Shown here piece by piece: positions 55,201 through 64,000 of a stretch of 64,000 bases of DNA. Origin of the DNA: Nematostella vectensis (taxonomy: Eukaryota > Cnidaria > Anthozoa > Actiniaria > Edwardsiidae). Position numbers and translations under genes: made by a program. Location of the stretch: positions 15,858,469 through 15,922,468 of the forward strand of contig NC_064035.1 in the NCBI RefSeq assembly GCF_932526225.1. Direction: 5' to 3'. The notes under the pieces were generated by a model, which saw only the letters and a program-made list of their open reading frames with translations, did not search any database and had not been told where the DNA came from. Numbering within the stretch: the stretch's first letter is position 1; every line of letters begins with the position of its first letter.

Positions 55201-58200
55201 GCCATATTTTCTTCTGCCAATACATTTTTGCCTCAGGAAGTTTAACAATTCCCATAGCAATGTTCAAGCCAAAAAAGGCCTTCATTTCATCCTGTGTTAT
55301 TGGTTTCCATTGTCCACCACTAGTACCCTTGGCTCCCTTCCTCTCTGCATTCAGGTTGGTCATAGTGACGAGGCAATCCCAAACCTCTTGGTCAAAAAAT
55401 AATTCAAAATACTCAAGAGCAGATTTCTCCCTCCTCTGTCCTCTATTTGCCAGCCCAACAGCATTTGTAAACGGTTTTAAAATTCTTCTGTTGACCTCTT
55501 TCGACCAAATATATTGTTGACGGCCGCCATCTTGGATTTCTCTCCTTTGTTGAACTGAAATTGCTCTGCCTCGCCTGGCACCTCTTCCTCTGCGAACCCC
55601 TCGAATAGTTCTTCGAGCATTTTGTGAACATTCACGAAGATTTCTCGCTTTCTCTTGTCGCTGATTTGTCACACTTTGACGTCGATCAAACTCTGAATCA
55701 CTCGAAGAGCTGCTGGAGTCCTCATAAGAGCTTACACTTTCGACAGAATCGTCTTCTAGATCGGCTGGAATTGCCGGGAATAACGTTGGTAATTCATCTT
55801 CGCCATCCTCCGAGTCAGAAGAGTCCAAATCTGTTGTGTTTTCGTCAAAAACACTCGATAAAACTTCATCTACCGTTAGATTTCGCTGCCGATTTCTTCT
55901 CACTCTAACTGACGCCATTTTTAAATACCCCAGCTGTAAACATCAGGTCGAAAAATTGAAAAATATCACTCCAAAACACGAGAAATCGATGATCTTTGAA
56001 TGTCTCAAAAGAAAATGGCTTCCTCTTACATATTTTAGTGCCCAGGCCCCTAAAAGTTCTAATTCACGGCAAATGGGTACCACAGGACTCCCTAATTATA
56101 TGACAACGTGGTCAGGTAGCACTGTAGTGCTACCTGGTCCGGAAAGGGTTAAGCAAGCTAAGGCCTGGTTTAGACGCTGTTCTGTTCATGTGCCGTTCCA
56201 AAGTAAATGCAAGCAAAAGAATTATTTAACCATAATTAATTGTTTAACTTTTTTTTACTGCTCAACGTGATTGAGGAAAAAAAACAGATCTTATCTCATC
56301 ATCGTCGTAGTCGACTATGCTTTCAATAAAGTAGCGATAACTATAAAATAATTATTTTATAAAGTTAACCCGACTACCAGCTAAGAACATTCTTAATAAA
56401 TCGTTAAATGGATGACTTGAGAGCTATACAAGATATTAAATAAATGTTTCCGCATATAAATGAAACCTTTCAGGTGCGGTTGTGATTGAAATTTGACTTT
56501 ACAGCCTATCCCTGAAAACTCGGCATACCTGTACAACAGCAAGCTGCTGCTTGAGATTGTTTTGTAGCTCTTGAAGTTCTTTATTGTGAAGAGATTTTAG
56601 CTCCTTTTTCTCCCTCTCATGCTCCGCATTGACCTTGTTAAAATCTTCACGCAGACGACTTAGCTCCTGCAATCATAATTAAAACATTGATTACTCACTA
56701 TTACGTGGTCTACTTATGCTCTGTTATGTTAACCCCAACACCGTTGATTGAGGATTACTGCCAAACGGTAGCTTGTGACACAGAACGCAAGATCACTTGC
56801 CTCGTTGTGCTGTTTCTCAAGTAATTCCTGAAGCTCCATGATCTGATTCCCGTGAGCGGCGTCCATTAGCCTCTTCATCCTTTCCATCTCCTGCTGCATC
56901 TGGTCGGTCACCTCCTTGTGCGCAGCTTCTATGCTGTTCATCACCGCCTCTGCGGCAAGCACACGGGCCGTCTCACCCTCTAGGGCAGACAGGCTTGACT
57001 GGAGCTCCTTCTGGTGTGCTTCCTCCAGTTCCTGCTTCGCCTGTGCTACGTCCTGCTCCGCCGCCATCTCTACAGCGGAGAGCTCGTCCTTGTGCTGTTC
57101 CGCTAAGCTCATCTTTAACCTAGAGGTACACAAGATAAAACAAGATAAAAACCTGTGCTGGATATTTCTTTAATTATTGACATGTTTAAGGCTGCAATTC
57201 TGCAGAGTAGAACGAAAGGAAACCAAGGCTAAAAAATACCTTTTCTTAAATCATGCTCCCGAAAGCAGTTATGGATAGTAGGCCATTGTAATGGAAGGTA
57301 GAAAGGATACATCCACTCAATCTACTTAGAAAATGTACCCTCATACTGAATTACTCTGAATAAACCGCAAGGCCTTTGCAGCGAAGTGTTTCCACAAGAA
57401 ACAAACAAGTGACAGTGACACTGGGGGACTGTGATGTTAAGATCGAGAAGGCTTTACTGTACGTAAAAGGGAAATAACTAAAAATGAGAGTACCCGCCAC
57501 AACATTTTATAATTGAAAGTTTTTCTTTGGGGAAATTTTTCTCCCTTTTTAATCAGCAAGGCCTTTGCAGCGCAGTGTTTCCACAAGAATCAAACAAGTG
57601 ACAGTAACACTGGGGGACTGTGATTTTGAGATTGAGAAGGCTTTACTGTACGTAAAAGGGAAATAACTAAAAATGAGAGTACCCGCCACAACATTTTATA
57701 ATTGACAGTTTTTCTTTGGGGAAATTTTTCTCCCTTTTTAATCTATAAATAAAGCACCTCGCCTAGGACATGAAAAAGTATTTAAGCGTCCAGGTGACTA
57801 TTCCAGCAATTACGCTACCTGTCAATATCATGCTTGTGCTCATCGCGAAGCGCTTGGAGCTCTTCCATGTGCTTGTCTTGCAGCTCTGCCAGACCTCTAA
57901 GCTGTTCAGCGTGCCGTTTTTCCAGACTGCTTTCTAACTGCTGCAAGTTGTCAAGGTGTTCCTGCTCCAGTTCAAGCCTTGCAAGCTCCTTCGCTTGCTC
58001 GAGTTCTGCATGCATGCGCTGGGCGAATTCACTATGTACCGACTCTTTAGCTCTCTCGATGTCGGCCTAAAATACAGCAAACGCATGCGACAAGCGTCAG
58101 GTTGGTTTCTACACACTAGTGGAAGGGTGAACGTACAAAAAGAACAAGGAATGGCTCAGGGGAGCTACGTGAGCTGTAACACCACACTGAAGTGGGGTTT

Positions 58201-61200
58201 CAGGAATATGTTTGATAATACACAAAACTCTTCTAAACTATGAAGGCAAACGATCATACTAGGGAGATACATAAGACGTATAATAAGTATTAGTATAAAC
58301 CCACTCACATACTATCATGAATCTCGCAATTTGATTGGCTCCCGTACTAACTATCTATTGAGCCAGAGATTGTGAGTAGCTAAAAAGCGGCGGCGACAAA
58401 AGCAGTTATTTATTGCTGTGAATTATTAAAATCGTCATTTATTTGAAGGTAGTAAGTGAGTGGATTTATACTAAAACAATTAGACTGCTCGTTCTCGTTT
58501 CCTATGAGGCTACGCCCCTCGTTGACTATCTATTGACTCATAGAAAAACTCGAACTTGTAGTCTAATTGTTAAATAATATAATTTAATTAATTACAGACC
58601 TTGTGATCTTCCTCCAGTTTGGCGGCCATTTCTGCAAACTTCTCCATGTGGGTCTGCACCAGCTCCTCTCGTACGCTCTCGAGCTCGCGCTCATGCTGCT
58701 CCTGGAGCATGCGCAACTGAAGCTGCTGCTGTTCACTAACACTGCCATCCATTGCTGCTGTTAGACGTTCAATATCACGCTGCTTCTCCTCTTCAAATCT
58801 TACCCGTTCGACCTCCTTTTCCTGGTCGAGCTTAGCTTGCAAAGCTTTTAGGTCTTGTTCGTGAGAAGCTTGTAGCTCCGCTAGTTGTTTTTCGTGTTTA
58901 GCATTCAAGTTTTTGCGCAACTCATCAACAGAAGCATGAAGGTCTGGGGAAACAATGAAGAGGACAGCATCCGGGTTAAATTCTTACAACATCAACCGCA
59001 ATAACGACGTAAAGGTTCAGAAAGCTTGGATGGCGATAATTCGGCATTGCAATACATGGCAGAAAAGTTGAAACTCTTCGGCACACAATATAAATATGTT
59101 TACCTTTGCCTAAAATCGATAGTTGCTTACTTTTAGAGAGAAATGCACAAAAAAAATCAATTTGCAAATATATACGGTAACCTGATACATCGCAACAATT
59201 AATAAAGGAACAAAGTAGAATTCCTTTTACACTATGTACATAACTTGAAACATACCTCACACTAACAGCAAAAAAAAAACAGAGAAGGAAGTAAAGTAAT
59301 ATAGATAGGTTTGCGCCACAATAAAGTGAAATCAAACTCGGTGTCTGTAGAATGTCAATATGTCGATTATAAAAAGCATGTCATGAGTAAACAATGATCA
59401 AGGATTTACATCGCGCGAAAATAAATCCACGTTAACAGAACCTTACTTGCTTGTGCCGCGTGCTGGACCTCCTCTACCCTCTTTTCCATCTCGGTCTGGA
59501 ATTGCCTTTTCGCGTCCTCGATGTCCCTTGTCGCCGCCTCCTGTAGCTCATCCCGCAAGCTTTCAACCTGTTCGATAAGTTCCTTCCTGGTAGCTTCTAT
59601 ATCTTCCTGGTGTTCAGCCTCTAGCTTCTGACGTAGCTCCTCCAGGGCTTCAGACATGCCAGAGTCCGGCGAAGACCTTCTTTCCTGCTCTAAGACCTGT
59701 ATGAATTCATCTTTGAGGCTCTTCAGGTGATCCTCATGCTCCCCCTCGAGCTGGCGTCGAAGGGCTTCCAGGTCACTCTGGTGTTGCTCTTCTCGAAGCT
59801 TTCGCTCGATTTGATTTCTTTCGTCTTCATTATTCGATTCTGCTCTCTGGGAATCTAGTAATAGAAGACACTCATCTCGAATGTCCCGAGCTTGATTTTC
59901 ATACTCAATGTCGACATTCTTTTTATACTGCTCTAGATCATCTTTGAACTTATTTTCTAGGTATGCCTGGATAACATCAACTTTAGATTGTTCATCAGTA
60001 CTTAGTAACTCTTGTGAGAGGCTCTGCATTCTTTGTTTAAAGTCACCGTCAATAGATTTTATTTCTGCTTGGTGTTTTTCTTCTAGGTATTCCTTTAAAG
60101 AAACAAGTTCTTCTTGATGCTGCTTTTCTAGTTCAGATTTGAGTGCATCAATCTCAGGTGTGATCCCTTCCTTTAGGTTATCAAGCTCTTTCAAGTGCTG
60201 AGCTTTCAAGTCTTCCAGTTCCTCCTGCTGCCTCGCCTGGAGCTGCTGCTGAAGAGCCTCATACTTTTCCTTTTCAGTATCCAAAGCCGCTTGCAACATC
60301 TCGATCTCACTAGCGTGTTTCTCCATCATTTCTTCGACATGTTTTTCCGCACTAGACCTCTCACTTGGTTCACTAATTTGAGAAGATGTCCTTAGCTCTT
60401 CATTTTCTGCTCCAAGTCGTTCGATCTCTCTCTCGTAATGATCTTTAATTTCTTTCATTTTGTTTTCAAACTCAGAATATGGAGCATCCACGTTGGATTT
60501 ACTCCACTTCTCTGAGATATCTCGTTCTTCCCTAAGCTCCCGAATTTGATCCTCATACTCCTGACTCAAAGCCTTCACTTGATCCTCGTGTTGGGCCATT
60601 AGCGCCTGTATTTGTTCCTCGTGTTCCATCCTCAAATCTTCTGATTTCCTGTTTCCATCATCATTGAGGGCCTCGTCGATCTTTTGTGCTGCCTCCATCG
60701 CGAGTTCAGCTCTAACCGAAGATACTTCTTCGACAAGATTATCAAATTGATGTTTCTTCAATTTCATTATTTCCACCTTGAGTACTTCTATCTCTTTCTC
60801 CTTTTCATTCAGGTGATTTTTGAAATACCTTTTATTTTTGCGCTGTTCTTCTTCCATCGCTTCTATCTGGGAGGACAACCTGAGTGCTGTCATCTCGTAA
60901 TCCTTCTGGCTTTCTTCCCGAAACACTTCCATTTCTTTCTCGTGCTCAAATTGTAACTCTGCTCGCTGTTGTTCCAGAGATTGTGCGTTTTTCAAGGCCA
61001 TCTTGGTGCTCCATTTGGCGTATTCTTTTAAGCGCTCTTCTTCAAAATCGCTTTTTAGAGCTTCGTATTTATTGTTCCCACTACCCCCATCAAAATGTTC
61101 CGTCTCGTTGCTTGGAGTGTCTATTGTTGTATTCAACTTCTCCTTAAGAAGTTCTATCTCTTTCTCCTTCTCTTTAAGTCGGGCTTTAAACTCTCGATTA

Positions 61201-63353
61201 GTTCTACGTTGTTGTTCTTCCATTGCTTCAATCTGAGAAGACAGCCTGAGTGCTGTCATCTCGTAATCCCTCTGGCTTTCTTCTCGGAATACTTCCATTT
61301 CTTTCTCGTGATCTGTTAGCAACTCCGCCCGCTGAATCTCCAGAACCTGCGCATTTCTTACAGCCATAGCGGTACAAAACTTAGCGTAATCTTTAACGCG
61401 TTCTTCTTGGAACTCGCCACGCATTCTCTCGCACTCCTTCTCGAAGTCGTCACGTGTAGTTCTCAGCTCTTCTCTAAGCTGCTCGATTTCGCTGTCCTTC
61501 TCCTCCTCGCACCCACGTTTTAGTTTCTCGAGCTCGTTTTCGTGCGAGGCCTGCACATCCCGCAGTATATCTTCCAAGTCGTTTTGGTACCTGTCTTGCA
61601 GGTTCTTAACGGTCGAGTCAAGCTCATCATAGTATTTGCCTTCAAGTTTCTGTCGTAGCTCCAAGAATTGCTTCTCTAGGTCTTTCTCGTGCTGGGCATG
61701 CTTTCCATCTCTTGTTAAAAGTCTGTAAAAAAATGCTATATTACTACTTGAATGTGAAAAAAATTGGCATTTCACAATAATAAATGTTCAAAACTTCAAA
61801 CGACATTTTGATCAGTAACCAAAAATATCATAAATTCACAATCTTAACGAACACATGTTCATACCAAAGATATTTAACTGATTGAATGTTTTCAATATCT
61901 ATAGATAGCTGCTCCACACCTTTTCAATTATATTTTTTAAACTCTCAATTCTACTAATTCTATAACGTTTTTATTCACGCTTATGTATTTATGTTATTTG
62001 ATTTACCTGTTTTCGATATCGGCTGTTAGCTGCTCAAGTTCACGGACATGCTGCATCTCTTTGTTTAGTTTCTCCTCCTCGAACTTGGCCCTCGTCTCCT
62101 CAATTCTATCAGTGTACCCTTGTTCTGTCTCCACCATTCTGCGCTCGAAGTCGACCTTCAGCGCCTCAAGCTCTGCAAGGTGCCCTTTTCTGAGTGTGAC
62201 ACGCTGCTGTTCCATTTCATCCCTTAGCTCCTGAAGTTGATGCGCATGCTCTTGCGCCGAGGAGTTGTGCGCACCTTCGAGGTCAGCCCGCAAGCTCTCA
62301 ATCTTTTGATACTCTCGAGCCATCTTTCTGTTCATTTCCTCTATCTCAGCCATGTGGGACTGCCTCATCTGGTTCTTTGCCTCGTCTGCCTGGACCATCA
62401 GTTGGTTGAGCTCATCTCGAAGTCGCATCATTTCGGATGCATGCTTCTGTGCAAGGTCGTCTAAGGTCGCCACAGTAAACTCCTCTTTCTCTTCTTCAAG
62501 GGCCTGTTTTAATTCCTCTATTTCTTTGGTGTACTTTTCTAAGAACTGCTTTTCAAGCTCTACGAGTTTCTCGGCATATTCTTGTTTCAGAATGTCCCCG
62601 AACTCGATGAGCTCCCCTTGGCGTTTCTTCTCTTGGAGTTCTTCGCTACCCTTTAGCTCAGTCTGGAGTTGCTGTTCATTCTGATTTTGCAGGTCTTGAT
62701 GCAATCGGAGCATCTTCTCACTTAGCTCAAGTGTGTGATTCTCCTTCATGGTTTTCATATCCACTTCCATCTGTCGGTAGCAAATTTTAACCAAAAGCAG
62801 TTTAATCAAGTTGTTCAAACCAATTATTCTAAATTTCAAGGATGTAAAAAATAATAACGAAGCTGTGGATTTCGCATTATTCTATTTTGCAAATATAAAT
62901 AAAAAAATTGAAATATTTGCATACAACGCTATCAGTGTCACCAAGGCAAAAGCATCCAGCGCCTTGACCGCGCCTATAAATAAACGTTAGGGCAACTATC
63001 GGACTTTATGCTGAACGGTCTCTGACATTCCAGGACAACATAAATTACACTTCAATGGTGTAGAGGAGGCCTTCACATAACGCCATTTTCGTTATTGTAA
63101 TATGCACTTTCGTTGCAGTAATAACAAACCTGATTCAATTGTTGTCTCAGTTGCCCAATCTCACGACTGCGCTGTTTTTCCAAGGCGTCTAGCTTGTCCT
63201 GCCATAGCTCCTCGGTCTCTAAGCGGGCTGTCTCGACTTTGATAGCATACTCAGCCAACATACGGGCCTCAAGTTCCACCAGCTCATCACGATGCGCCTG
63301 CTCCAGGCGGGAGGTTACCGCGTTCACTATTTCTTGGTGTCTTTGGCTCAGAT
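34187..63353 (-). CDS. AKAP9: AKAP9/pericentrin-like giant coiled-coil protein with PACT domain (5' end outside)
   Basis: 31 exons, minus strand: 63353-63130, 62770-62007, 61722-59447, 58943-58600, 58066-57819, 57119-56801, 56666-56529, 53367-53180, 53063-52771, 52510-52290, 51733-50090, 49949-49720, 49300-49087, 48691-48479, 47936-47672, 47202-47069, 46712-46521, 46132-46073, 45753-45643, 45499-45380, 45221-45146, 44924-44702, 43487-43201, 42947-42817, 41955-41788, 40744-40454, 38412-38200, 37574-37389, 37064-36873, 36439-35449, 34224-34187. All phases agree. About 3,660 aa, almost all heptad coiled coil rich in Glu, Lys, Gln and Leu, then a PACT domain. PACT targets AKAP9 and pericentrin to centrosomes and binds calmodulin. 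Human AKAP9 is about 3,900 aa, so most of the protein is here. AKAP9 and PCNT share an ancestor; the symbol is a family-level choice. Confidence 0.88.
34245..34885. repeat. About 34-bp minisatellite in the last AKAP9-like intron, split by a MITE
   Basis: Units alternate between CAACGTTACAACCATAAGCAT + ATTTATCT and versions with ACGTTACTGATCATAAGCAT. The array runs to about 34608 and resumes at 34791-34885 beyond a 182-bp insertion. It lies next to the acceptor of the terminal exon. Confidence 0.85.
34609..34790. mobile_element. 182-bp Harbinger-like MITE with TTA target duplication
   Basis: TIRs of about 36 bp begin AGGCCGGTTTAGACAGCACA on the left and AGGCTGATATAAACAGCACG on the right (inverted). 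The 3-bp duplication TTA at 34606-34608 and 34791-34793 fits PIF/Harbinger elements. Insertion occurred at the GTTAC word of a repeat unit. Confidence 0.75.
35449..36439 (-). CDS. PACT-domain exon of the AKAP9-like gene
   Basis: The exon begins IQKLYSRYVRAESFRKGLVY, continues QKRYLLLLLGGFQECEQTTL and RFRSAVRTVIAIKRMRFLVA. These are the hallmarks of the PACT domain, and the last is the basic calmodulin-binding stretch. Known role: anchoring AKAP9/pericentrin at the centrosome. It is followed by about 200 residues of Ser/Pro/Arg-rich disordered tail and a short helix, SLSMYIQRLESLQNRLTAAN. The donor is CAAG|GTAAGC (phase 1). Confidence 0.92.
36873..38412 (-). CDS. AKAP9-like exons 27-29: pre-PACT region
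   Basis: Exon 38412-38200 (EASMYPVRIRLLLLQQQLES), exon 37574-37389 (DGEVVPLSPIKAAAYERVMR) and exon 37064-36873 (SFRQAKEHAESALAAERAQW). The last is coiled coil ending just before the PACT exon. All are phase 0 at both ends, so skipping any of them would keep the frame. Confidence 0.85.
37785..38000. repeat. Two to three diverged units with CACGTG boxes
   Basis: Units of about 90-100 bp share GTACGAATCACGTGTTTAA, CAGG-CTATCCTGA and ACTGTACACGTGA. Several CACGTG palindromes result. It lies inside the intron between exons 27 and 28. Confidence 0.6.
38462..40390. repeat. 1.9-kb satellite-like array, 33-bp unit, about 58 copies
   Basis: The unit is TCAGAGCTATGGTAAAACCA followed by CGCGTATAGTGTG, with variants CATAGCAATAGT and CAGAGATATAGT. 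Every unit holds ACGCGT. Because 33 is divisible by three, long open frames appear on both strands; they are not genes. At the right end a four-unit (132-bp) higher-order repeat is visible (GTCGTAGCTAT at 40150 and 40282). The array fills nearly the whole intron between exons 26 and 27. Confidence 0.95.
40454..44924 (-). CDS. AKAP9-like exons 22-26: coiled coil
   Basis: Exons 44924-44702, 43487-43201, 42947-42817, 41955-41788 and 40744-40454, with heptads such as LEQSEDITDSLRDAIDSEVE, LTQALEIERVSSRKFQDSLL and LEAEKEKASELEQEVESQRK. A recurring LxxERxxxxxLxxAL pattern hints at internal repeats. For exon 41955 the acceptor CCTGCAG|GAG is chosen because the upstream TTCAG would break the phase. 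Two donors here (44702, 42817) open directly into minisatellites. Confidence 0.83.
40760..41780. other. AKAP9-like intron between exons 25 and 26
   Basis: No exon, tandem array or transposon recognised. There are weakly repeated phrases with ATGCACTAGCTTCT-like wording near 40830-40960, perhaps a decayed copy of the adjacent exon end (GATCTTCTAGAGCATCAGCC resembles its sequence). Confidence 0.35.
42395..42817 (-). repeat. 95-bp minisatellite starting at a 5' splice site, 4-5 copies
   Basis: The period of 95 was measured between GTTGAGGTGT words (42591, 42686, 42781). On the minus strand the array starts at intron position +1: the exon ends GATGAA and the intron reads GTAACACCCACGGCACAGCG; other units read ATAATACCCACGGCACAACG. 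Confidence 0.9.
43690..44701 (-). repeat. 147-bp minisatellite starting at a 5' splice site, about 7 copies
   Basis: The exact 147-bp spacing was measured from GTTTGAGCTTGG words at 43801, 43948, 44095, 44242, 44389, 44536 and 44683. Minus-strand homology begins at intron position +1 after the exon ending at 44702: GTAAGTGCCAAGCTCAAACA. Later units keep GTAAGT or close variants preceded by ATGT. Confidence 0.93.
45146..49949 (-). CDS. AKAP9-like exons 12-21: short coiled-coil exons
   Basis: Ten exons of 60 to 265 nt, all phase-consistent. Several are too short for an ORF caller: 46712-46521 (NSLNTEATTIQSLAQALSPI), 46132-46073 (PMKPESTIDWRGDLLKAVQQ), 45753-45643 (MEKDRDVLLAELRTSQQQPG) and 45221-45146 (IQQMKEHVIALQEQAKRREK). 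The donor region of exon 45499-45380 is tandemly duplicated with a 49-bp offset, placing a second GTAAGG donor inside the intron. Confidence 0.82.
45327..45425 (-). repeat. 49-bp tandem duplication of exon end plus 5' splice site
   Basis: The last part of exon 45499-45380 with its donor (GGTGAG|GTAAG) is repeated 49 bases further into the intron, giving GAG|GTAAGT and GAG|GTAAGG. Use of the distal donor would add 49 nt and bring an early stop. Confidence 0.9.
47290..47580. repeat. About 42-bp degenerate minisatellite
   Basis: Units resemble ATCAAGTGGATCACACTCTG + GATCCGATAGGTCGCAATCAGG with many substitutions. It lies mid-intron between exons 15 and 16 of the AKAP9-like gene. Confidence 0.75.
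50090..51733 (-). CDS. AKAP9-like exon 11: 548-codon coiled-coil exon
   Basis: Open throughout, from a CTTTAG acceptor to AAG|GTAAGA. The translation is unbroken heptads (LNEAREAQRELHDTTAHRND to LTEISSLK). Plus-strand open frames over this exon are Ser/Leu/Phe-rich mirror images of coiled-coil codons and are not genes. Confidence 0.88.
51925..52245. repeat. About 70-80 bp degenerate tandem repeat, 4-5 copies
   Basis: Units share GGGGCGTTGTCTGATTTACT and AAGGG-GAG-GAGAAAG. The array lies about 45 bases inside the intron that follows the exon ending at 52290. Confidence 0.65.
52290..53367 (-). CDS. AKAP9-like exons 8-10: coiled coil with Ser-rich linker
   Basis: Exon 53367-53180 (KSDKLSEDLKVKIEEVEIAQ) and exon 53063-52771 start coiled, then pass into a Ser/Pro-rich linker (DDTSSGSLSLSQIPLDSAAR). 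Exon 52510-52290 is acidic (DDDESEADTT, SLDEEGEELVID). This looks like a flexible break between two rods. The piggyBac element lies in the intron just upstream. Confidence 0.8.
53595..56148 (-). mobile_element. Complete piggyBac element in an AKAP9-like intron
   Basis: It is flanked by TTAA on both sides (53591-53594 and 56149-56152), the invariant piggyBac target. Termini read CCCTTTC inward at both ends. Near the upstream end there is a subterminal inverted repeat CAGGTAGCAC/GTGCTACCTG (56112-56135). It carries one uninterrupted 671-aa transposase gene. Total 2,554 bp, a normal size for the superfamily. Confidence 0.93.
53903..55918 (-). CDS. piggyBac transposase (PGBD-like), intact, 671 aa
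   Basis: A single exon. An acidic, Ser-rich N-terminus is followed by a basic region (RRTIRGVRRGRGARRGR). The DDE-type core holds the three acidic sites expected of piggyBac: ISIDECMIPWRGR, LYTDNYYTSVELY and GWLDNKAVYFLST. DAYMGGVDQSD is replaced by NAYMGGVDQSDQM, matching the family block. The C-terminus is a cysteine-rich domain (CAVCSKK, YCNVCNVFLCLQKDQNC) that in the family binds transposon ends. No stop or frameshift, so the protein could be functional. It lies in sense orientation to the host gene. The enzyme cuts and pastes at TTAA without footprints. Confidence 0.93.
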   Translation of the reverse strand: MASVRVRRNRQRNLTVDEVLSSVFDENTTDLDSSDSEDGEDELPTLFPAIPADLEDDSVESVSSYEDSSSSSSDSEFDRRQSVTNQRQEKARNLRECSQNARRTIRGVRRGRGARRGRAISVQQRREIQDGGRQQYIWSKEVNRRILKPFTNAVGLANRGQRREKSALEYFELFFDQEVWDCLVTMTNLNAERKGAKGTSGGQWKPITQDEMKAFFGLNIAMGIVKLPEAKMYWQKKIWLLTVPSFSQVMSRNRFFQILQYIHVSDDSNIVPSGQPGYDKLHKIKPLLNLLFPKFENAYNLHKNISIDECMIPWRGRLSFRQFIANKPVRFGIKVWVLADSESKYVYRQQLYIGKNPGERAEVGLAARVVKELCSGLEGMGHHLYTDNYYTSVELYQFLFDNQIYACGTIKGNRKNFAKEVLFENTRGLARGSSKWLMCGPLLAVGWLDNKAVYFLSTIHPPEFPVRAPVHARNVKRRGAGEGGQSGDIPCPPLLKDYNAYMGGVDQSDQMLRYYTCIRKTVKWYRRVLFHEVEVAIHNAFVLECEDREGTPRPIRTSLEFREELAENLIGNMRVAHNAAQRPPRNEELRLTDVGLHLPEMRQDKGNCAVCSKKIRKTHSDRYKDVPLARRPKVPYVPRPSIYCNVCNVFLCLQKDQNCWKDFHTKVEYWR
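56529..63353 (-). CDS. AKAP9-like exons 1-7 of the window: long coiled coil
   Basis: Contains the largest exon (61722-59447, 758 codons) with near-repeats such as EKEMEVFREESQ-DYEMTAL followed by RLSSQIEAMEE, showing internal duplication of about 110 residues. All seven exons read as continuous heptads. The exon ending at 56801 uses a GC donor (GAG|GCAAGT). A possible additional upstream micro-exon at 63666-63635 (32 nt, phase-compatible) is too short to support. The first exon listed starts in phase 1, so at least one exon lies upstream. Confidence 0.85.
57369..57745. repeat. 189-bp tandem duplication, two copies
   Basis: The block AAGGCCTTTGCAGCG to TTTCTCCCTTTTTAATC occurs at 57369 and again at 57558 with few differences. 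It is intronic and non-coding. Confidence 0.9.
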
Positions 63354-63399
63354 CTAAAGAAATAAGGTAGGGTTTAAAAAGGTAAATCAAATCGTAATT

Positions 63400-64000
63400 T
63401 TCATATCGAAGGTTTTAAATTTTAGTACACAGAAGACATCGTATACCTATTTTTCTGGAAGGGAAATAGCCAACAAAAATGTTGCCAGTTAAACCAGTGT
63501 GTAGGTCGCGTGTGAGGATAAAGGAAATAATCAAATCTGTTACAATATGTATCTAATAAAAAGGGTTATACCGCACAGGACTGAGCGGTACTCATAACGA
63601 TTAAAATAACATTAAAACGACGGCAACACCGTACCTTTTGCTTTTCTTCTATGATGATTGATGGAGCTAATAACGAACAGTGCCATTAAACCTGAGCTAG
63701 CTCATATGCCTCTATCTTATACAACGGTCAAAACTGGAGGTTTGGCCTCACGTTCACCTGCAGGTTCAAGATCATTTGTTCCTAATGCGTCTCCCGCAGG
63801 GATATTCGATACAATGTAATATATTCAGGAAATGGCCAAATGATATGACACCACCGGGGGAGATATCTATTTTGCATCCTTTTGATTGCTTTTGCTAGGC
63901 GCTTTGATTCGTTTAAATGGGACCTGGCAGAGGAAGCTAAACGATGTCTCGGTCGTTATTTGTTATAAGTAACTAATTATGTTTCTTTTTAAAGGGGGGA
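63400..64000. other. Upstream intron of the AKAP9-like gene
   Basis: The gene continues beyond the window, since the exon ending at 63353 starts mid-codon. Only a weak 32-nt exon candidate (63666-63635, with AG acceptor, AAAAG|GTACGG donor and compatible phase) was seen. Confidence 0.35.

Noticed and set aside
63635-63666. Additional 32-nt upstream AKAP9-like exon
   Set aside because: Splice sites and phase fit, but chance matches of this length are common. Left as a note only.

Overview
This is eukaryotic genomic DNA: spliced genes with GT-AG introns, LINE, hAT, piggyBac and MITE-type transposons, and many minisatellites. Gene content (PLAC8 protein, DUF4062-NACHT-WD40 protein, AKAP9/pericentrin-like protein with a PACT domain) and the LINE and DUF4371-type hAT remnants point to an early-branching animal. 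An anthozoan cnidarian such as a sea anemone or coral is my best guess; the species cannot be fixed from sequence alone.

Layout. All three host genes are on the minus strand. (1) 1303-2008: a complete three-exon PLAC8-domain gene of 108 aa. (2) 2830-7790: a decayed CR1/L2-like LINE whose reverse transcriptase is split by a nested 795-bp long-TIR element. (3) 8690-11180: TA and CT microsatellites, a perfect 94-bp-arm palindrome and minisatellites. (4) 11232-27225: a 15-exon gene for a STAND NTPase (acidic 40-aa repeats, DUF4062, NACHT, helical domain, 14 WD repeats). I joined its exons by hand; all phases agree, giving at least 1,725 aa. (5) 27230-34000: a spacer with a hAT pseudogene, hairpins and a second long-TIR element carrying its own nested insertion. 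(6) 34187 to beyond 63353: at least 31 exons of a giant AKAP9/pericentrin-like coiled-coil protein, about 3,660 aa in the window, ending in a PACT domain. Its 5' end lies outside. One of its introns hosts an apparently intact piggyBac element at 53595-56148.

The most unusual theme is architectural. In five introns of the two large genes a minisatellite starts at, or spans, the 5' splice site, so the donor or the first intron bases are copied 2 to about 16 times. Three such or similar arrays were later invaded by transposons whose target duplications can be read inside repeat units. A second notable item is the long-TIR family (two copies) carrying a protein-coding-like fragment with a C-x2-C ... 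C-x2-C signature, resembling gene capture by a Mutator-like element.

How the genes relate: I see no evidence of shared function. PLAC8 is a small cysteine-rich membrane-associated protein, the NACHT-WD40 protein looks like an intracellular sensor or scaffold, and the PACT protein is a centrosome or Golgi scaffold. They are neighbours, not an operon.
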